Part shown: positions 51,001 to 58,590 of the stretch, piece after piece | Layout: every line of letters starts with the position of its first letter | Numbering within the stretch: position 1 is the stretch's first letter | Assembly (NCBI RefSeq): GCF_001426945.1 | Contig: NZ_LMFS01000001.1 | Coordinates: 957,757 to 1,021,756 of the forward strand | Source of the DNA: Pseudolabrys sp. Root1462 | GTDB taxonomy: Bacteria > Pseudomonadota > Alphaproteobacteria > Rhizobiales > Xanthobacteraceae | Length of the DNA: 64,000 nt | Direction: 5' to 3' | The notes under the pieces: model-generated | What the model was told of the DNA's origin: nothing | The model's input: the letters and a program-made list of their open reading frames with translations, nothing else | The model's database searches: none | Translations under genes and position numbers: made by a program

Positions 51001-53151
51001 TTACTGGAAGAGCTGCAGCACCGCCTGGTCGGCCTGCGAGGCCATCGACAGCGCCGTGGTCGACAGCGACTGACGGGTCTGCAGGGCAAGCAGGTTGGCA
51101 CCTTCCTGGTTCGTGTCGGCGAGGACGAGGTTGTCCGCGCCGGTCTGCAAGGTGTTGATCATCGACTTGGTGAAGTCCTGACGGTTCTGCACGGTCGACA
51201 GGTTCGAACCGAACGCCGAACCCTGCGACCGCAGCGTCGACAGCGCGCTGGTGAGCGTGCTGAGCACCGAGTTGATCGAGGTGTTCGAGTCGAAGTCCGA
51301 GTTCGCGGCATTGTTGATGCCGAGCGCCGTCGAGTTGATCGACAGCGTGTTGCCGTTCGCGTCCTTGGCCTGGATGTTGATGGCCGAGGAACCGGTCTCG
51401 TTCAGCGTCAGCTTCAGGTTATCGCCCGACAGCAGGTTGATGCCGTTGTAGGACGAGTCGGTGGCGTACTTGTCGAGCTGATCGCGCAGCGTGTTGAACT
51501 GCTGCACGAGGCCCTTACGCACGGTGTTGCCCGCGATGGTCTGCGTGTTCGAACCGCCCGTGCCGCCGTTGACCTGGGTGGAGGTCGCACCGACGACTGA
51601 GAGATCGGCGAGCGACAGGTTCGTGATGCGCAGGCTACCGTTGTCGTTGGTCGCCTTCACCTTGCCCGTCAGGCCGGCGTCGCCGTTGATGGCGGAAACC
51701 AGCTGGTCGACGGTCTTGACCGCAGCAACGCCAGCAGCCGTACCGGTGTTGGTGAGGGTGCCACCGAACACGGTCGAGGCATCCGGGCCGCCGAGGGTCA
51801 GCGCAGTGCCGCCCGCAGCGATTTCCTGGATCTCGAGCTTGCCGCCGTTGGCGACAGCCTGGAACTTGCTGTTCACCGCCGAAAGCTGGCTATTGATGCT
51901 CGTGACCGCGGCCGCGAGGCCGGTGCCGGCAGCGATCGACACCGCATCACCGTTGACGGTGAAGTTGTACGGGCTGGCCGGGGTGCCGGTGCTGGTCGAG
52001 GTGGTGGTGCCGAGGCCCAGACCGGTCACGGTCTGGTCGAGGGTGCCGGTGTCAGCGTTCGTCGTGGTGCCGAGACCGATGCCCGCAGCCGTCGCAGTAC
52101 CGCCGGCGGCAGCCTGGCCGGTGATCGAAACGCTGTTCGAACCGTCGGCCTTGCCGCTGATGGTCATGCCGGTACCGTTGTTGGTCACCGTGAAGTTGCC
52201 GGCGCCGAAAGCGGTATCCAACTGCGACTGTACGTTGGTCACGGCGTTGGCAAGCGTGCCGCCCGTCGTGTTGTCGAGGTTGATCGCCTGACCGTTGACG
52301 TTGAAGGTGTACGTCTCACCGGCGCCGAGGCCGGTATACGCACCGCCCGCAACGGTCGCCTGATGAGCAACAGCGCCGGTACCGGCCTGGTTGCTGATCG
52401 TGACGTCGTTGGTGCCGTCTGCCTTGCCGGTGATCGAGAAGCCATCACCCGCGATGTTCGAGCCGACAGTGAAGGTGCCCGAACCGAAACGCGCATCGAG
52501 CTGAGTCTGGATCGACGCCTTGGCGTGAGCCAGCGTATCACCGGACTGAGAACCCGAGGTGGTGCTGTCCAGCGTGATGTCCTGGCCGTTGACCTTGAAC
52601 GTGTAGGTCGCCGCACCCTGCAGACCGTCATACTTGCCGCTGTTGACGACCGCGGCAGCCGCAACGCTCGGAGCCAGATAGCTGGATGCGGCGGTGACGG
52701 CCGACTGCGTGCCGGCGGTGGCGATGCTGTTAACCGCGATGTTCACGGTGCCGGTAACGCCGCCGCCCGAGAACGACAGGTTCTTGACCGAACCGGTGCC
52801 GATCGTGGTGGAGTCGATCGAGTACGAAGCGCTCTGCCAGGACGAGTCCTGCAGCGCCTGGTTCAGGGTCGACTGCATCGACTGCACGGTCGACGTGATC
52901 GAGGTCAGACCGTTATTCGCGGCCTGGATGGTCTGAATGCCGTTCGACATCGAGTCGAGCAACGAGTTCAGATCGCCGGCGCGGCTCTGCAGCGACTGCG
53001 ACGTGAAGAAGTTGATCGGGTTGTCGAGGGCCGAGTTGACCTTCTTGCCGGTGGCGAGACGGTTCTGCGTGGTCTGCATCAGCTGCGCGGTATTCTGCAG
53101 CGAGAGCAGGTTGGCCCGCACGCCGGCGGAGAGAGTGATACCGTTAGACAT
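51001..53151 (-). CDS. fliC: Large flagellin with duplicated central cassette
   Basis: 716 residues from the ATG at 53151. N-terminal NGITLSAGVRANLLSLQNTA and NRLATGKKVNSALDNPINFF, and C-terminal NTLQTGADNLVLADTNQEGA with LALQTRQSLSTTALSMASQA, form the D0/D1 helices. The centre is unusually long. Two tandem cassettes (residues about 174-258 and 272-349) share YTFxVNGQxIxLDxTTxG, then QLDxxFGxGxFTV and ISGKADGxNxVxI. A further YNFTVNGDAVSIAAGTG copy follows. The cassettes are flagellin_IN-like surface domains. No second flagellin gene is in the window. Confidence 0.95.
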   Translation of the reverse strand: MSNGITLSAGVRANLLSLQNTAQLMQTTQNRLATGKKVNSALDNPINFFTSQSLQSRAGDLNSLLDSMSNGIQTIQAANNGLTSITSTVQSMQSTLNQALQDSSWQSASYSIDSTTIGTGSVKNLSFSGGGVTGTVNIAVNSIATAGTQSAVTAASSYLAPSVAAAAVVNSGKYDGLQGAATYTFKVNGQDITLDSTTSGSQSGDTLAHAKASIQTQLDARFGSGTFTVGSNIAGDGFSITGKADGTNDVTISNQAGTGAVAHQATVAGGAYTGLGAGETYTFNVNGQAINLDNTTGGTLANAVTNVQSQLDTAFGAGNFTVTNNGTGMTISGKADGSNSVSITGQAAAGGTATAAGIGLGTTTNADTGTLDQTVTGLGLGTTTSTSTGTPASPYNFTVNGDAVSIAAGTGLAAAVTSINSQLSAVNSKFQAVANGGKLEIQEIAAGGTALTLGGPDASTVFGGTLTNTGTAAGVAAVKTVDQLVSAINGDAGLTGKVKATNDNGSLRITNLSLADLSVVGATSTQVNGGTGGSNTQTIAGNTVRKGLVQQFNTLRDQLDKYATDSSYNGINLLSGDNLKLTLNETGSSAINIQAKDANGNTLSINSTALGINNAANSDFDSNTSINSVLSTLTSALSTLRSQGSAFGSNLSTVQNRQDFTKSMINTLQTGADNLVLADTNQEGANLLALQTRQSLSTTALSMASQADQAVLQLFQ
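52105..52632 (-). repeat. Tandem cassette duplication inside the flagellin gene
   Basis: Two copies of an about 80-residue unit, at roughly 52378-52632 and 52105-52338, share many identical positions including the segments FTV, KADG and the VNGQ-LD block. The copies have diverged at the ends, so the duplication is not brand new. Confidence 0.7.
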
Positions 53152-53193
53152 GTCTATACAACCTTTCTGGTTTGCCATTCTGGCGACTGAGCA

Positions 53194-53216
53194 CGGGCCC
53201 ACCTTCGACGGGCCCG
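53194..53216 (-). promoter_or_regulatory. Hairpin in the flagellin mRNA leader, candidate FlbT target
   Basis: CGGGCCC/GGGCCCG, a 7-bp stem with a 9-nt loop, about 43 nt before the flagellin ATG if transcription starts upstream of it. FlbT is known to act on flagellin leaders; that this hairpin is its site is inference. Confidence 0.45.
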
Positions 53217-53413
53217 CGCGTCAGCTCGAAAGGTCGCATAGGGAGTGTAACGGAAGGTAAAGTTCGAGGGTTAACCGCTTGATACCGCCGAAAAAACAGC
53301 TTCAATTAGACTGTCTTGTTTGTTCACCAGCCACTAACTTTCGTTAAGAGATTTCAGTCGGTGGCACGGTGGCGACAGGCAGCGATCCGTGCGTTTTTTG
53401 CCGGTGATCCGAA

Positions 53414-53896
53414 TTACAGCGACCGGCTGACCGCCAAAGGCTGCGCTGCCTTGGGCGAGGGCAGGGTGGTGCGGCCGTTGGCGCCGTAGGTCGAGGGCGA
53501 CTGCTTGCGTGCCAGTTCGCCGGAAACGCCGCGCACGATCCCTTCGGACACCGCATGGGCGGTGGCGAGCACGGTCAGATTGGTTTGCAAAAGCTTACGA
53601 AACGTCTCGTGCCGGGCCTGCAGGCGGGCCAGTGCTTCCGGCAGCGCCGCCGAGCAGACCGCCTTGGCCGCTCGGACGCGTTCGCTTTCGGTCGTATAGG
53701 CCCGCGCCAGGTCGGCCTTCTCGACGTCGAGTGCGATCGCGTCGCGCAAGCGGCCGCCGCGCACGCGCGTCGTCTCCTCGGCCACTGTCGTCTCGAGGCG
53801 GTCCATGATGGTGTTGAGTCGGTCAATGGCCGACGCCGCTTCTTCGGCGGTGGTGATGGGCGTGGGCTGAGTCACGGCGGCGGCCTGCTGATTCAC
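53414..53896 (-). CDS. flgN: FlgN-like flagellar chaperone
   Basis: 160 residues, mostly helical (ASAIDRLNTIMDRLETTVAE, ALPEALARLQARHETFRKLL, TNLTVLATAHAVSEGIVRG), followed by a polar tail. The helical pattern, size and position right after flgJ fit the FlgN-type chaperones that escort FlgK and FlgL for export; primary sequence of FlgN is poorly conserved. Its start overlaps the flgJ stop (ATGA), so it is the third gene of flgI-flgJ-flgN. Confidence 0.65.
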   Translation of the reverse strand: MNQQAAAVTQPTPITTAEEAASAIDRLNTIMDRLETTVAEETTRVRGGRLRDAIALDVEKADLARAYTTESERVRAAKAVCSAALPEALARLQARHETFRKLLQTNLTVLATAHAVSEGIVRGVSGELARKQSPSTYGANGRTTLPSPKAAQPLAVSRSL

Positions 53897-54255
53897 GAGC
53901 GGATCTCCTGTTGGGCGAGCAAGGTGTTGTAAACGGCGCCGGCGATGCCGATGCCACCGGCCTTGGCGAAGTTGCGGGCATACTGGTCGGTCAGGAACGA
54001 GCGCCAGACGCCGGTGGCGCCGGTGCCGCCGAACGGACCCTCGCCGTCGGTCGCGGTGAACATCTGCTGGAACATGTTGTTGAGGAACACGGCCTCGAAA
54101 TCTTCCGACGCCGCTTTCGCCTTGGCCTTGACCTGGTCAGGCGTCAGGTGCCGGCGCAAAGTGCTGCCGGTCGCCGACGGGTTGGCCTGCGCCTTGAGCG
54201 CGTCAATGGCCGATGCGCCGGGCGTCGGCATCGCGGTGGCGAGGCTGGCGCTCAT
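53893..54255 (-). CDS. flgJ: Rod-binding protein, FlgJ N-terminal-type (no muramidase)
   Basis: 120 residues starting at 54255, where its ATG shares one base with the flgI stop (TGATG). The rod-binding domain is AASEDFEAVFLNNMFQQMFT with GVWRSFLTDQYARNFAKAGG. The C-terminal peptidoglycan hydrolase of enterobacterial FlgJ is absent, as usual in alphaproteobacteria, so another hydrolase must open the wall for the rod. Confidence 0.92.
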   Translation of the reverse strand: MSASLATAMPTPGASAIDALKAQANPSATGSTLRRHLTPDQVKAKAKAASEDFEAVFLNNMFQQMFTATDGEGPFGGTGATGVWRSFLTDQYARNFAKAGGIGIAGAVYNTLLAQQEIRS

Positions 54256-55370
54256 CACATCACCTCGATATCGGCCTGGATCGCTCCGGCCGATTTGATC
54301 GCCTGAAGGATGGCGATCATGTCGCGCGGGCCAATGCCGAGCGCGTTGAGGCCGTCGACCAGTTGCTGCAGCGAAATGCCTTCCTTGACGACGGCGAGTT
54401 GCTTGCCGGTTTCCTGCACGCCGATGCGGGTGCGCGGCACCACCACGGTCTGCGCGCCGCGCGGCGCGAACGGATTTGGCTGGCTGACCTGCGGCGTTTC
54501 GGAGATCGTCACTGTGAGATTGCCTTGCGCCACCGCGACCATGGAAACGCGGACGTCGCGGCCCATGACGATGATGCCCGAGCGCTCGTCGATGACGATC
54601 TTCGCCGCAGTGTCCGGTTCGACCTGGAGCTGTTCGATCTCGGTGAGCAGGGAAATGACATTGCCGCGATATTGCTGCGGCACGGTGATGCCGACGGTGC
54701 CCGGGTCGAGCGATTCCGCGGTCGGCACGCCGATATAATCGTTGATCGCGGCGGCGATGCGCCGCGCGGTGGTGAAATCCGGATTGCGCAGCGCCATGCG
54801 CAGCTGGCTCTGGCGATTGAGATTGAAATCGATCTCGCGCTCGATCAGCGCGCCGTTGGCGATGCGGCCGACCGTCGGCACGCCGCGCGTGATCTTGGCG
54901 GCTTCGCCTTCGGCCTGGAAACCGCCGATGGCGAGCGATCCCTGACCGACCGCATAGACATTGCCGTCGGCGCCGAGCAACGGCGTGACCAGCAGCATGC
55001 CGCCTTGCAGGCTCTTGGCGTCGCCGAGCGACGACACCGTGACGTCGATGCGGGTGCCCTGGGTGGCGAAAGCGGGGAGGTTTGCGGTGACCATGACGGC
55101 GGCCACATTGCCGGTGCGCAGAGTCTGGTTGCGCACATTGACGCCGAGCCGTTCCAGCATCGCCTGCAGCGACTGCTTGGTGAACGGGATATTGTTGAGC
55201 GTATCGCCGGTACCGTTGAGGCCGACCACAAGGCCGTAACCAATCAACTGGTTCTGACGCACGCCTTCGATATTCGCCAGGTCCTTGATGCGCGATGTCG
55301 CCCCGGCGTGAGCCGAGGTGAAAAGGCATAAGGCTGCCGCCACGAGGACGGACCACTTTGTCGGCGTCAT
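54255..55370 (-). CDS. flgI: Flagellar P-ring protein
   Basis: 371 residues from the ATG at 55370. Signal peptide MTPTKWSVLVAAALCLFTSAHA, then SRIKDLANIEGVRQNQLIGY and GLVVGLNGTGDT, the FlgI signature, and a C-terminal LQQLVDGLNALGIGPRDMIA. It forms the periplasmic P ring around the rod in the peptidoglycan layer. First gene of the flgI-flgJ-flgN-like operon behind a sigma-54 promoter. Confidence 0.97.
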   Translation of the reverse strand: MTPTKWSVLVAAALCLFTSAHAGATSRIKDLANIEGVRQNQLIGYGLVVGLNGTGDTLNNIPFTKQSLQAMLERLGVNVRNQTLRTGNVAAVMVTANLPAFATQGTRIDVTVSSLGDAKSLQGGMLLVTPLLGADGNVYAVGQGSLAIGGFQAEGEAAKITRGVPTVGRIANGALIEREIDFNLNRQSQLRMALRNPDFTTARRIAAAINDYIGVPTAESLDPGTVGITVPQQYRGNVISLLTEIEQLQVEPDTAAKIVIDERSGIIVMGRDVRVSMVAVAQGNLTVTISETPQVSQPNPFAPRGAQTVVVPRTRIGVQETGKQLAVVKEGISLQQLVDGLNALGIGPRDMIAILQAIKSAGAIQADIEVM

Positions 55371-55408
55371 CACTGCTCCCCAATGTGACGTTTGACTATG
55401 ATGAGTAA

Positions 55409-55425
55409 TGCGAAGGTCGTGCCAA
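55409..55425 (-). promoter_or_regulatory. Sigma-54 promoter of flgI
   Basis: On the minus strand TTGGCACGACCTTCGCA matches 16 of 17 positions of YTGGCACGRNNNTTGCW. It lies 39 bp before the flgI ATG; start expected near 55397. Confidence 0.82.
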
Positions 55426-55495
55426 CCCGGGGCCACGGCTTAAGGTGCTGACACGACGGGGCTTTTCGATTCGGCCTCGACCGCACGACGTGCGC

Positions 55496-55511
55496 TTAAC
55501 CCGGCAGTAAC
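55496..55511. promoter_or_regulatory. CtrA-like box in the flgI/fliX gap
   Basis: TTAA-N7-GTAAC, 8 of 9 CtrA consensus positions. It overlaps a CCCGGCA half site of the flagellar palindrome. Confidence 0.45.
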
Positions 55512-55520
55512 CGTCCCGAT

Positions 55521-55535
55521 CGGCAATATCTGCCG
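55521..55535. promoter_or_regulatory. CGGCA-N5-TGCCG palindrome, putative flagellar enhancer (flgI/fliX)
   Basis: CGGCAATATCTGCCG, centred about 131 bp upstream of the expected flgI start, between the two CtrA-like boxes. It could activate flgI and repress fliX or the reverse. Confidence 0.65.
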
Positions 55536-55540
55536 GGGCA

Positions 55541-55556
55541 TTTACGGCCTATTAAC
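55541..55556. promoter_or_regulatory. CtrA-like box upstream of fliX
   Basis: TTTA-N7-TTAAC, 8 of 9 consensus positions, about 102 bp before the fliX ATG. Caulobacter fliX is CtrA-controlled. Confidence 0.5.
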
Positions 55557-55657
55557 CATGCGGGGCGCAGGTTCCATGACGTAGCGGGGCGTCGTGCGTC
55601 ATGCGTCGTAGCGCGGGCGGGGAGCGCTCGCGTCACCATCGGGATCACCAAAGCGCC

Positions 55658-56071
55658 ATGCGCATCACGGGAACGAAAGCGGCGTCGCTGTCGGCGACGC
55701 CCTCTGCCGCGCGGCGCGCGGGAGGCGGCGGCACCTTCACTCTCTCGGAAAGCGAGACGTCGGCGAGCACCTCCTCGGCCAGTGGCCTACGTTCGGTCGC
55801 GACGCTCGACAGCCTGCTGGCCCTGCAGGGCATCGACGACCTCCTCGAGCGCAAGAAGCGCGGTGCCGCCAAGGGCCGCCGGGCGCTCGATGTCCTCGAT
55901 GAACTCAAGCTCGGCATGATCGACGGCTCGCTCGACACCGCTACGGTCGCTCGGCTGAAGGTCGCCTCCGAGGGGCTGACCGACAGCACCGGGGACACGG
56001 GCCTCGACGGCGTGCTGGCGGAAATCGACCTGCGCGTCGCGGTGGAACTCGCGAAAGCGGCCCGGCGCTAG
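55658..56071 (+). CDS. fliX: Flagellar assembly checkpoint protein FliX
   Basis: 137 residues from the ATG at 55658 (frame open from 55601). A Ser/Thr/Ala-rich start is followed by the FliX domain: VATLDSLLALQGIDDLLERK, RGRRALDVLDELKLGMIDGS (approximate), and LDGVLAEIDLRVAVELAKA. In Caulobacter FliX couples early basal-body assembly to FlbD-driven sigma-54 transcription. Its place opposite flgI and beside an FlbD-type palindrome fits that role. Confidence 0.92.
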   Translation: MRITGTKAASLSATPSAARRAGGGGTFTLSESETSASTSSASGLRSVATLDSLLALQGIDDLLERKKRGAAKGRRALDVLDELKLGMIDGSLDTATVARLKVASEGLTDSTGDTGLDGVLAEIDLRVAVELAKAARR

Positions 56072-56156
56072 CCCTCCGCCAGGCGGTTGCCGGACAGCCG
56101 TTTCGGCAAGTCATTGAACTTTCATGAAAATCAGGCAGTGGGACGCGGCTGCAACG

Positions 56157-56186
56157 TTGTTGTCGCTTGCCCGTGGCCAGTATATA
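56157..56186 (+). promoter_or_regulatory. Possible sigma-70 promoter of dksA
   Basis: TTGTTG (56157-56162) and TATATA (56181-56186), 18-bp spacer, about 60 bp before the dksA start in an otherwise GC-rich stretch. Confidence 0.4.
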
Positions 56187-56245
56187 AGCCTGCCACCTCG
56201 GGAGGGGACTTTCAGTACAATAAAAAGACGATGGGAGTCGGTGGG

Positions 56246-56659
56246 ATGTTGGCGAAAGTTAAGCCTTATCGGCCGTCCGATAAGGAACCATTCATGAATG
56301 AGCGGCAGCGCGAATACTTCCGCGCCAAGCTGCTGCAATGGCGTGAAGACATCCTGAAGGAGGCGAAGGAAACCCTTCAGCACCTCCAGGAAGAGAACCA
56401 GAATCACCCGGATCTGGCCGACCGGGCCTCGTCGGAGACCGACCGGTCGATCGAGCTGCGGGCCCGCGACCGCCAGCGCAAGTTGATCGCCAAGATCGAC
56501 GAAGCCCTGGGCCGGATCGAAGACGGTACCTACGGCTACTGCGAAGAGACCGGCGAGCCGATTTCGCTCCGCCGCCTCGAAGCACGCCCGATCGCCACGC
56601 TGTCGGTCGAGGCTCAGGAGCGCCACGAGCGCCGCGAGCGTGTTTATCGCGACGACTGA
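56246..56659 (+). CDS. dksA: RNA polymerase-binding transcription factor DksA (single-Cys type)
   Basis: 137 residues from the ATG at 56246, which has GGGAG 8 nt upstream (56231 is the alternative). The coiled-coil arm spans about 20-85, with the tip region HPDLADRASSETDRSIELRA. The C4 zinc finger is reduced to one Cys (YGYCEETGEPISLRRLEARP). That is normal for many alphaproteobacterial DksA proteins, and single-Cys DksA of Rhodobacter is functional. With ppGpp it tunes rRNA and amino-acid promoters. Its position after fliX is conserved in this order. Confidence 0.93.
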   Translation: MLAKVKPYRPSDKEPFMNERQREYFRAKLLQWREDILKEAKETLQHLQEENQNHPDLADRASSETDRSIELRARDRQRKLIAKIDEALGRIEDGTYGYCEETGEPISLRRLEARPIATLSVEAQERHERRERVYRDD

Positions 56660-56687
56660 TCGCCCAGCGGCTCAGCCAAATCGGAAT

Positions 56688-56716
56688 TGCCCGGCCATCG
56701 CGCCGGGCATTTCTTT
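56688..56716 (+). terminator. Intrinsic terminator of dksA
   Basis: TGCCCGGC/GCCGGGCA, 8-bp stem with a 6-nt loop, followed by TTTCTTTT. Confidence 0.85.
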
Positions 56717-56729
56717 TGGCGAGTGCCCC

Positions 56730-57188
56730 TTAACGGCAGACGTGCCGGCGGCCATCGTAGCCCATATAGGTGCCGGTCGCGGGATCGAACGAACGATAGC
56801 GCGAGAAGCAATAGGACATCCAATCGCCGCGGCCGTAACCGGGTCCGACGATCGGGCCGTAATGGCCGGGCGGATAAAACACCCGCGGGCCGTAGAACAA
56901 CGGCGGCGGGCCGCCATAGTAGTAGCCGTAATAGCCCGGGCCGTAGCCGTAATACCGTGGCTGCGAGGCGATAATGCTGCCGATGATGAGACCGCCGGCA
57001 ATGCCGGCCGCGATACCGGCGCCGCCGCGGCCGCGATAACGAACGTCAACGACGTCGCTTGCGGTCGCGGACTTGAGCGCCGCGACACTCGATGGCACCG
57101 GCGCGGCGCCGACCGGCGTGGCCGTGCCGAGGACAAGGGCGGCAAGACTGAGCGCTGCCGACCAGCGGACAAACAGAGCGGTCGCCAT
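56730..57188 (-). CDS. BA14K-family secreted protein
   Basis: 152 residues. A signal peptide (to about residue 28, VGA) is followed by a Gly-rich hydrophobic segment (GIAAGIAGGLIIGSIIA), a Tyr/Gly/Pro-rich middle, and the diagnostic C-terminal motif (MSYCFSRYRSFDPATGTYMG then a terminal Cys), residues about 123-151. The family is named after a Brucella immunoreactive protein with lectin-like activity. It lies behind a perfect FNR/FixK box. Confidence 0.9.
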   Translation of the reverse strand: MATALFVRWSAALSLAALVLGTATPVGAAPVPSSVAALKSATASDVVDVRYRGRGGAGIAAGIAGGLIIGSIIASQPRYYGYGPGYYGYYYGGPPPLFYGPRVFYPPGHYGPIVGPGYGRGDWMSYCFSRYRSFDPATGTYMGYDGRRHVCR

Positions 57189-57265
57189 AGCAGAATACTC
57201 CCTGTGCTCGATCCCCTATGTGCAGGGGTTGCCAAGGAATACTCGGCCGGCTACGGCGCGCGGCA

Positions 57266-57279
57266 TTGATGAGGATCAA
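57266..57279 (-). promoter_or_regulatory. Perfect FNR/FixK box of the BA14K gene
   Basis: TTGAT-GAGG-ATCAA (palindromic flanks) matches TTGAT-N4-ATCAA at all ten positions. A class II start would be near 57231, 43 nt before the BA14K ATG. Confidence 0.65.
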
Positions 57280-57381
57280 GAAGAGGTCGGGAATGGTGGC
57301 GGCGGTAACGGCTGAGGAGCCGCGGTCATTGCGCCTTATTCGCGCGGCGCCGACTTGCCCTACAGCAATGATCGTTGCTTC

Positions 57382-57466
57382 GGCCGCGCCCAAAAAACAA
57401 AAAAACCCGAGACAGGAATCGCGCGCGTACATCCGGCGTCGCAATACGTCTCAGGTTTTTCAAGCG
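57382..57466 (-). terminator. Probable terminator of the cold-shock gene
   Basis: On the minus strand AAACCTGAGAC and GTCTCGGGTTT (with one G-T pair) enclose a long apical region and are followed by a run of T (TTTTTTTGTTTTTT). The long loop is unusual, so the fold is uncertain. Confidence 0.6.
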
Positions 57467-57511
57467 CGCCGGCCGCGTGAGCGAGCCGGCGCAGAATTAG
57501 GAGAGCGCGAT

Positions 57512-57715
57512 TTACGCGTTCTGCAGGTTGCCGGCGGCCTGCTTGCCGCGCTCGGTGACGATTTCGTACGACACCTTCTGGCCTTCCATCAGGCTGCTCA
57601 TGCCCGCGCGCTCGACCGCCGAGATGTGAACGAACACATCGCGCGAGCCGTCATTCGGGGTAATGAAGCCGAAGCCTTTTTGGGTATTGAAGAATTTCAC
57701 GGTACCGGTTGCCAC
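57512..57715 (-). CDS. cspA: Cold-shock domain protein
   Basis: 67 residues from a GTG start at 57715, with AAGGAA placed 7 nt upstream; the longer frame is non-coding leader. RNA-binding motifs KGFGFI (RNP1) and VFVHIS (RNP2) are in place in an OB fold of typical size. It is an RNA chaperone. The 245-bp upstream gap (57716-57960) is AT-rich and includes the likely long leader usual for csp genes. Confidence 0.95.
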   Translation of the reverse strand: MATGTVKFFNTQKGFGFITPNDGSRDVFVHISAVERAGMSSLMEGQKVSYEIVTERGKQAAGNLQNA

Positions 57716-57960
57716 AGGCAAGTTCCTTTGATTATCTATATAGGTTATCGCGCCGAGCGACGACGTCGCAGCGACGATCGAAACATTTCGTGTTTTTGAG
57801 GGTGGCGGCCGCGCCTTAAATGCGTACGGCGACAAAACCAAAAAAGATTTGTTCCAACGGACGCATCAATAGGCGCTTTTGCCTTGATTGTCAATGAACA
57901 TAAACCAGGCCTGTCCGGCGGGCTTATCCCGGTAATGGACTGAAGATGCCGGCCGCCGCG

Positions 57961-58344
57961 TTACTTCGCTTCCGCGGTGGCGAGGCAGGGGTCGAGTACC
58001 GCATGATTGCGGTCGAGGCGCCGGTAGGCGCCGCTCATTTCAACCACATCGCCGACCTTCATGTCGTTGCTCTGATAGGCCACGCACATCACACGCAGGT
58101 CGGAACAGACGACGAGATACCAGAGCGCGCCGTCGGTTTTCACCAGGGTGAGGTTGCCGGTGACGGTCAGGTCGATGCGATCGCCTTGGTCGGGAACGCC
58201 CTCGGCCATTGCCCGCAATTCCTCGCAACGCGCCGGCGCCTTGGCCGGCATTTCGGCCGCCGAGAAGGCCGGGCGGTTGGTGAAGACATCGTCGGCGTGC
58301 GCCGGGCCGATCATCAACATCAAACCGAGCCATAGCCGCCGCAT
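57961..58344 (-). CDS. Small secreted protein with OB-like domain
   Basis: 127 residues from the ATG at 58344. A signal peptide (MRRLWLGLMLMIGPAHA) is followed by a domain of beta strands (RIDLTVTGNLTLVKTDG, LWYLVVCSDLRVMCVAYQSN, KVGDVVEMSGAYRRLD). Strand order and the VxGxL...GD.VxxxG pattern resemble an OB fold of nucleic-acid- or sugar-binding type. Three or four Cys (C40, C81, C87, C121 approx.) could form disulphides. Not recognised. Confidence 0.7.
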   Translation of the reverse strand: MRRLWLGLMLMIGPAHADDVFTNRPAFSAAEMPAKAPARCEELRAMAEGVPDQGDRIDLTVTGNLTLVKTDGALWYLVVCSDLRVMCVAYQSNDMKVGDVVEMSGAYRRLDRNHAVLDPCLATAEAK

Positions 58345-58424
58345 GCCGTCGCTCCCTCGCTTGCGTTCGGCCGGATAGGCGCGCCGGAATGCGTCGGCTT
58401 TATGTCTCCGTGTTCCCGAAACGA

Positions 58425-58461
58425 ACACGGCCCTCGGCAGGGGAGCTACCGAGGGCCGTGT
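58425..58461 (-). terminator. Large hairpin downstream of flgH
   Basis: ACACGGCCCTCGG/CCGAGGGCCGTGT, 13-bp perfect stem with an 11-nt loop. There is no T-run after it on the minus strand, so it may protect the 3' end instead. It is preceded on the flgH side by an inverted repeat GTTGTCT/AGACAAC. Confidence 0.55.
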
Positions 58462-58590
58462 CTTGATCGTTGTCTTTGCCGCTCGCGAGACGACATAGAC
58501 AACGCGGGAGCACTGAACAGGTGAGGGGCTATCTCTACGCCACAGGGCTTACGTCTCGGGACTGACGCAACGCCCCCTCACCACACGAAA

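Larger units (their letters stand above)
57189..57511. other. 323-bp intergenic region between csp and BA14K genes
   Basis: Contains the FNR/FixK box for the BA14K gene and the csp terminator; no gene was seen. Confidence 0.6.

Noticed and set aside
53361-53377. GTGGCACGGTGGCGACA as a further sigma-54 promoter
   Set aside because: Only the -24 half matches; the -12 GC is lost, and no plus-strand gene follows.
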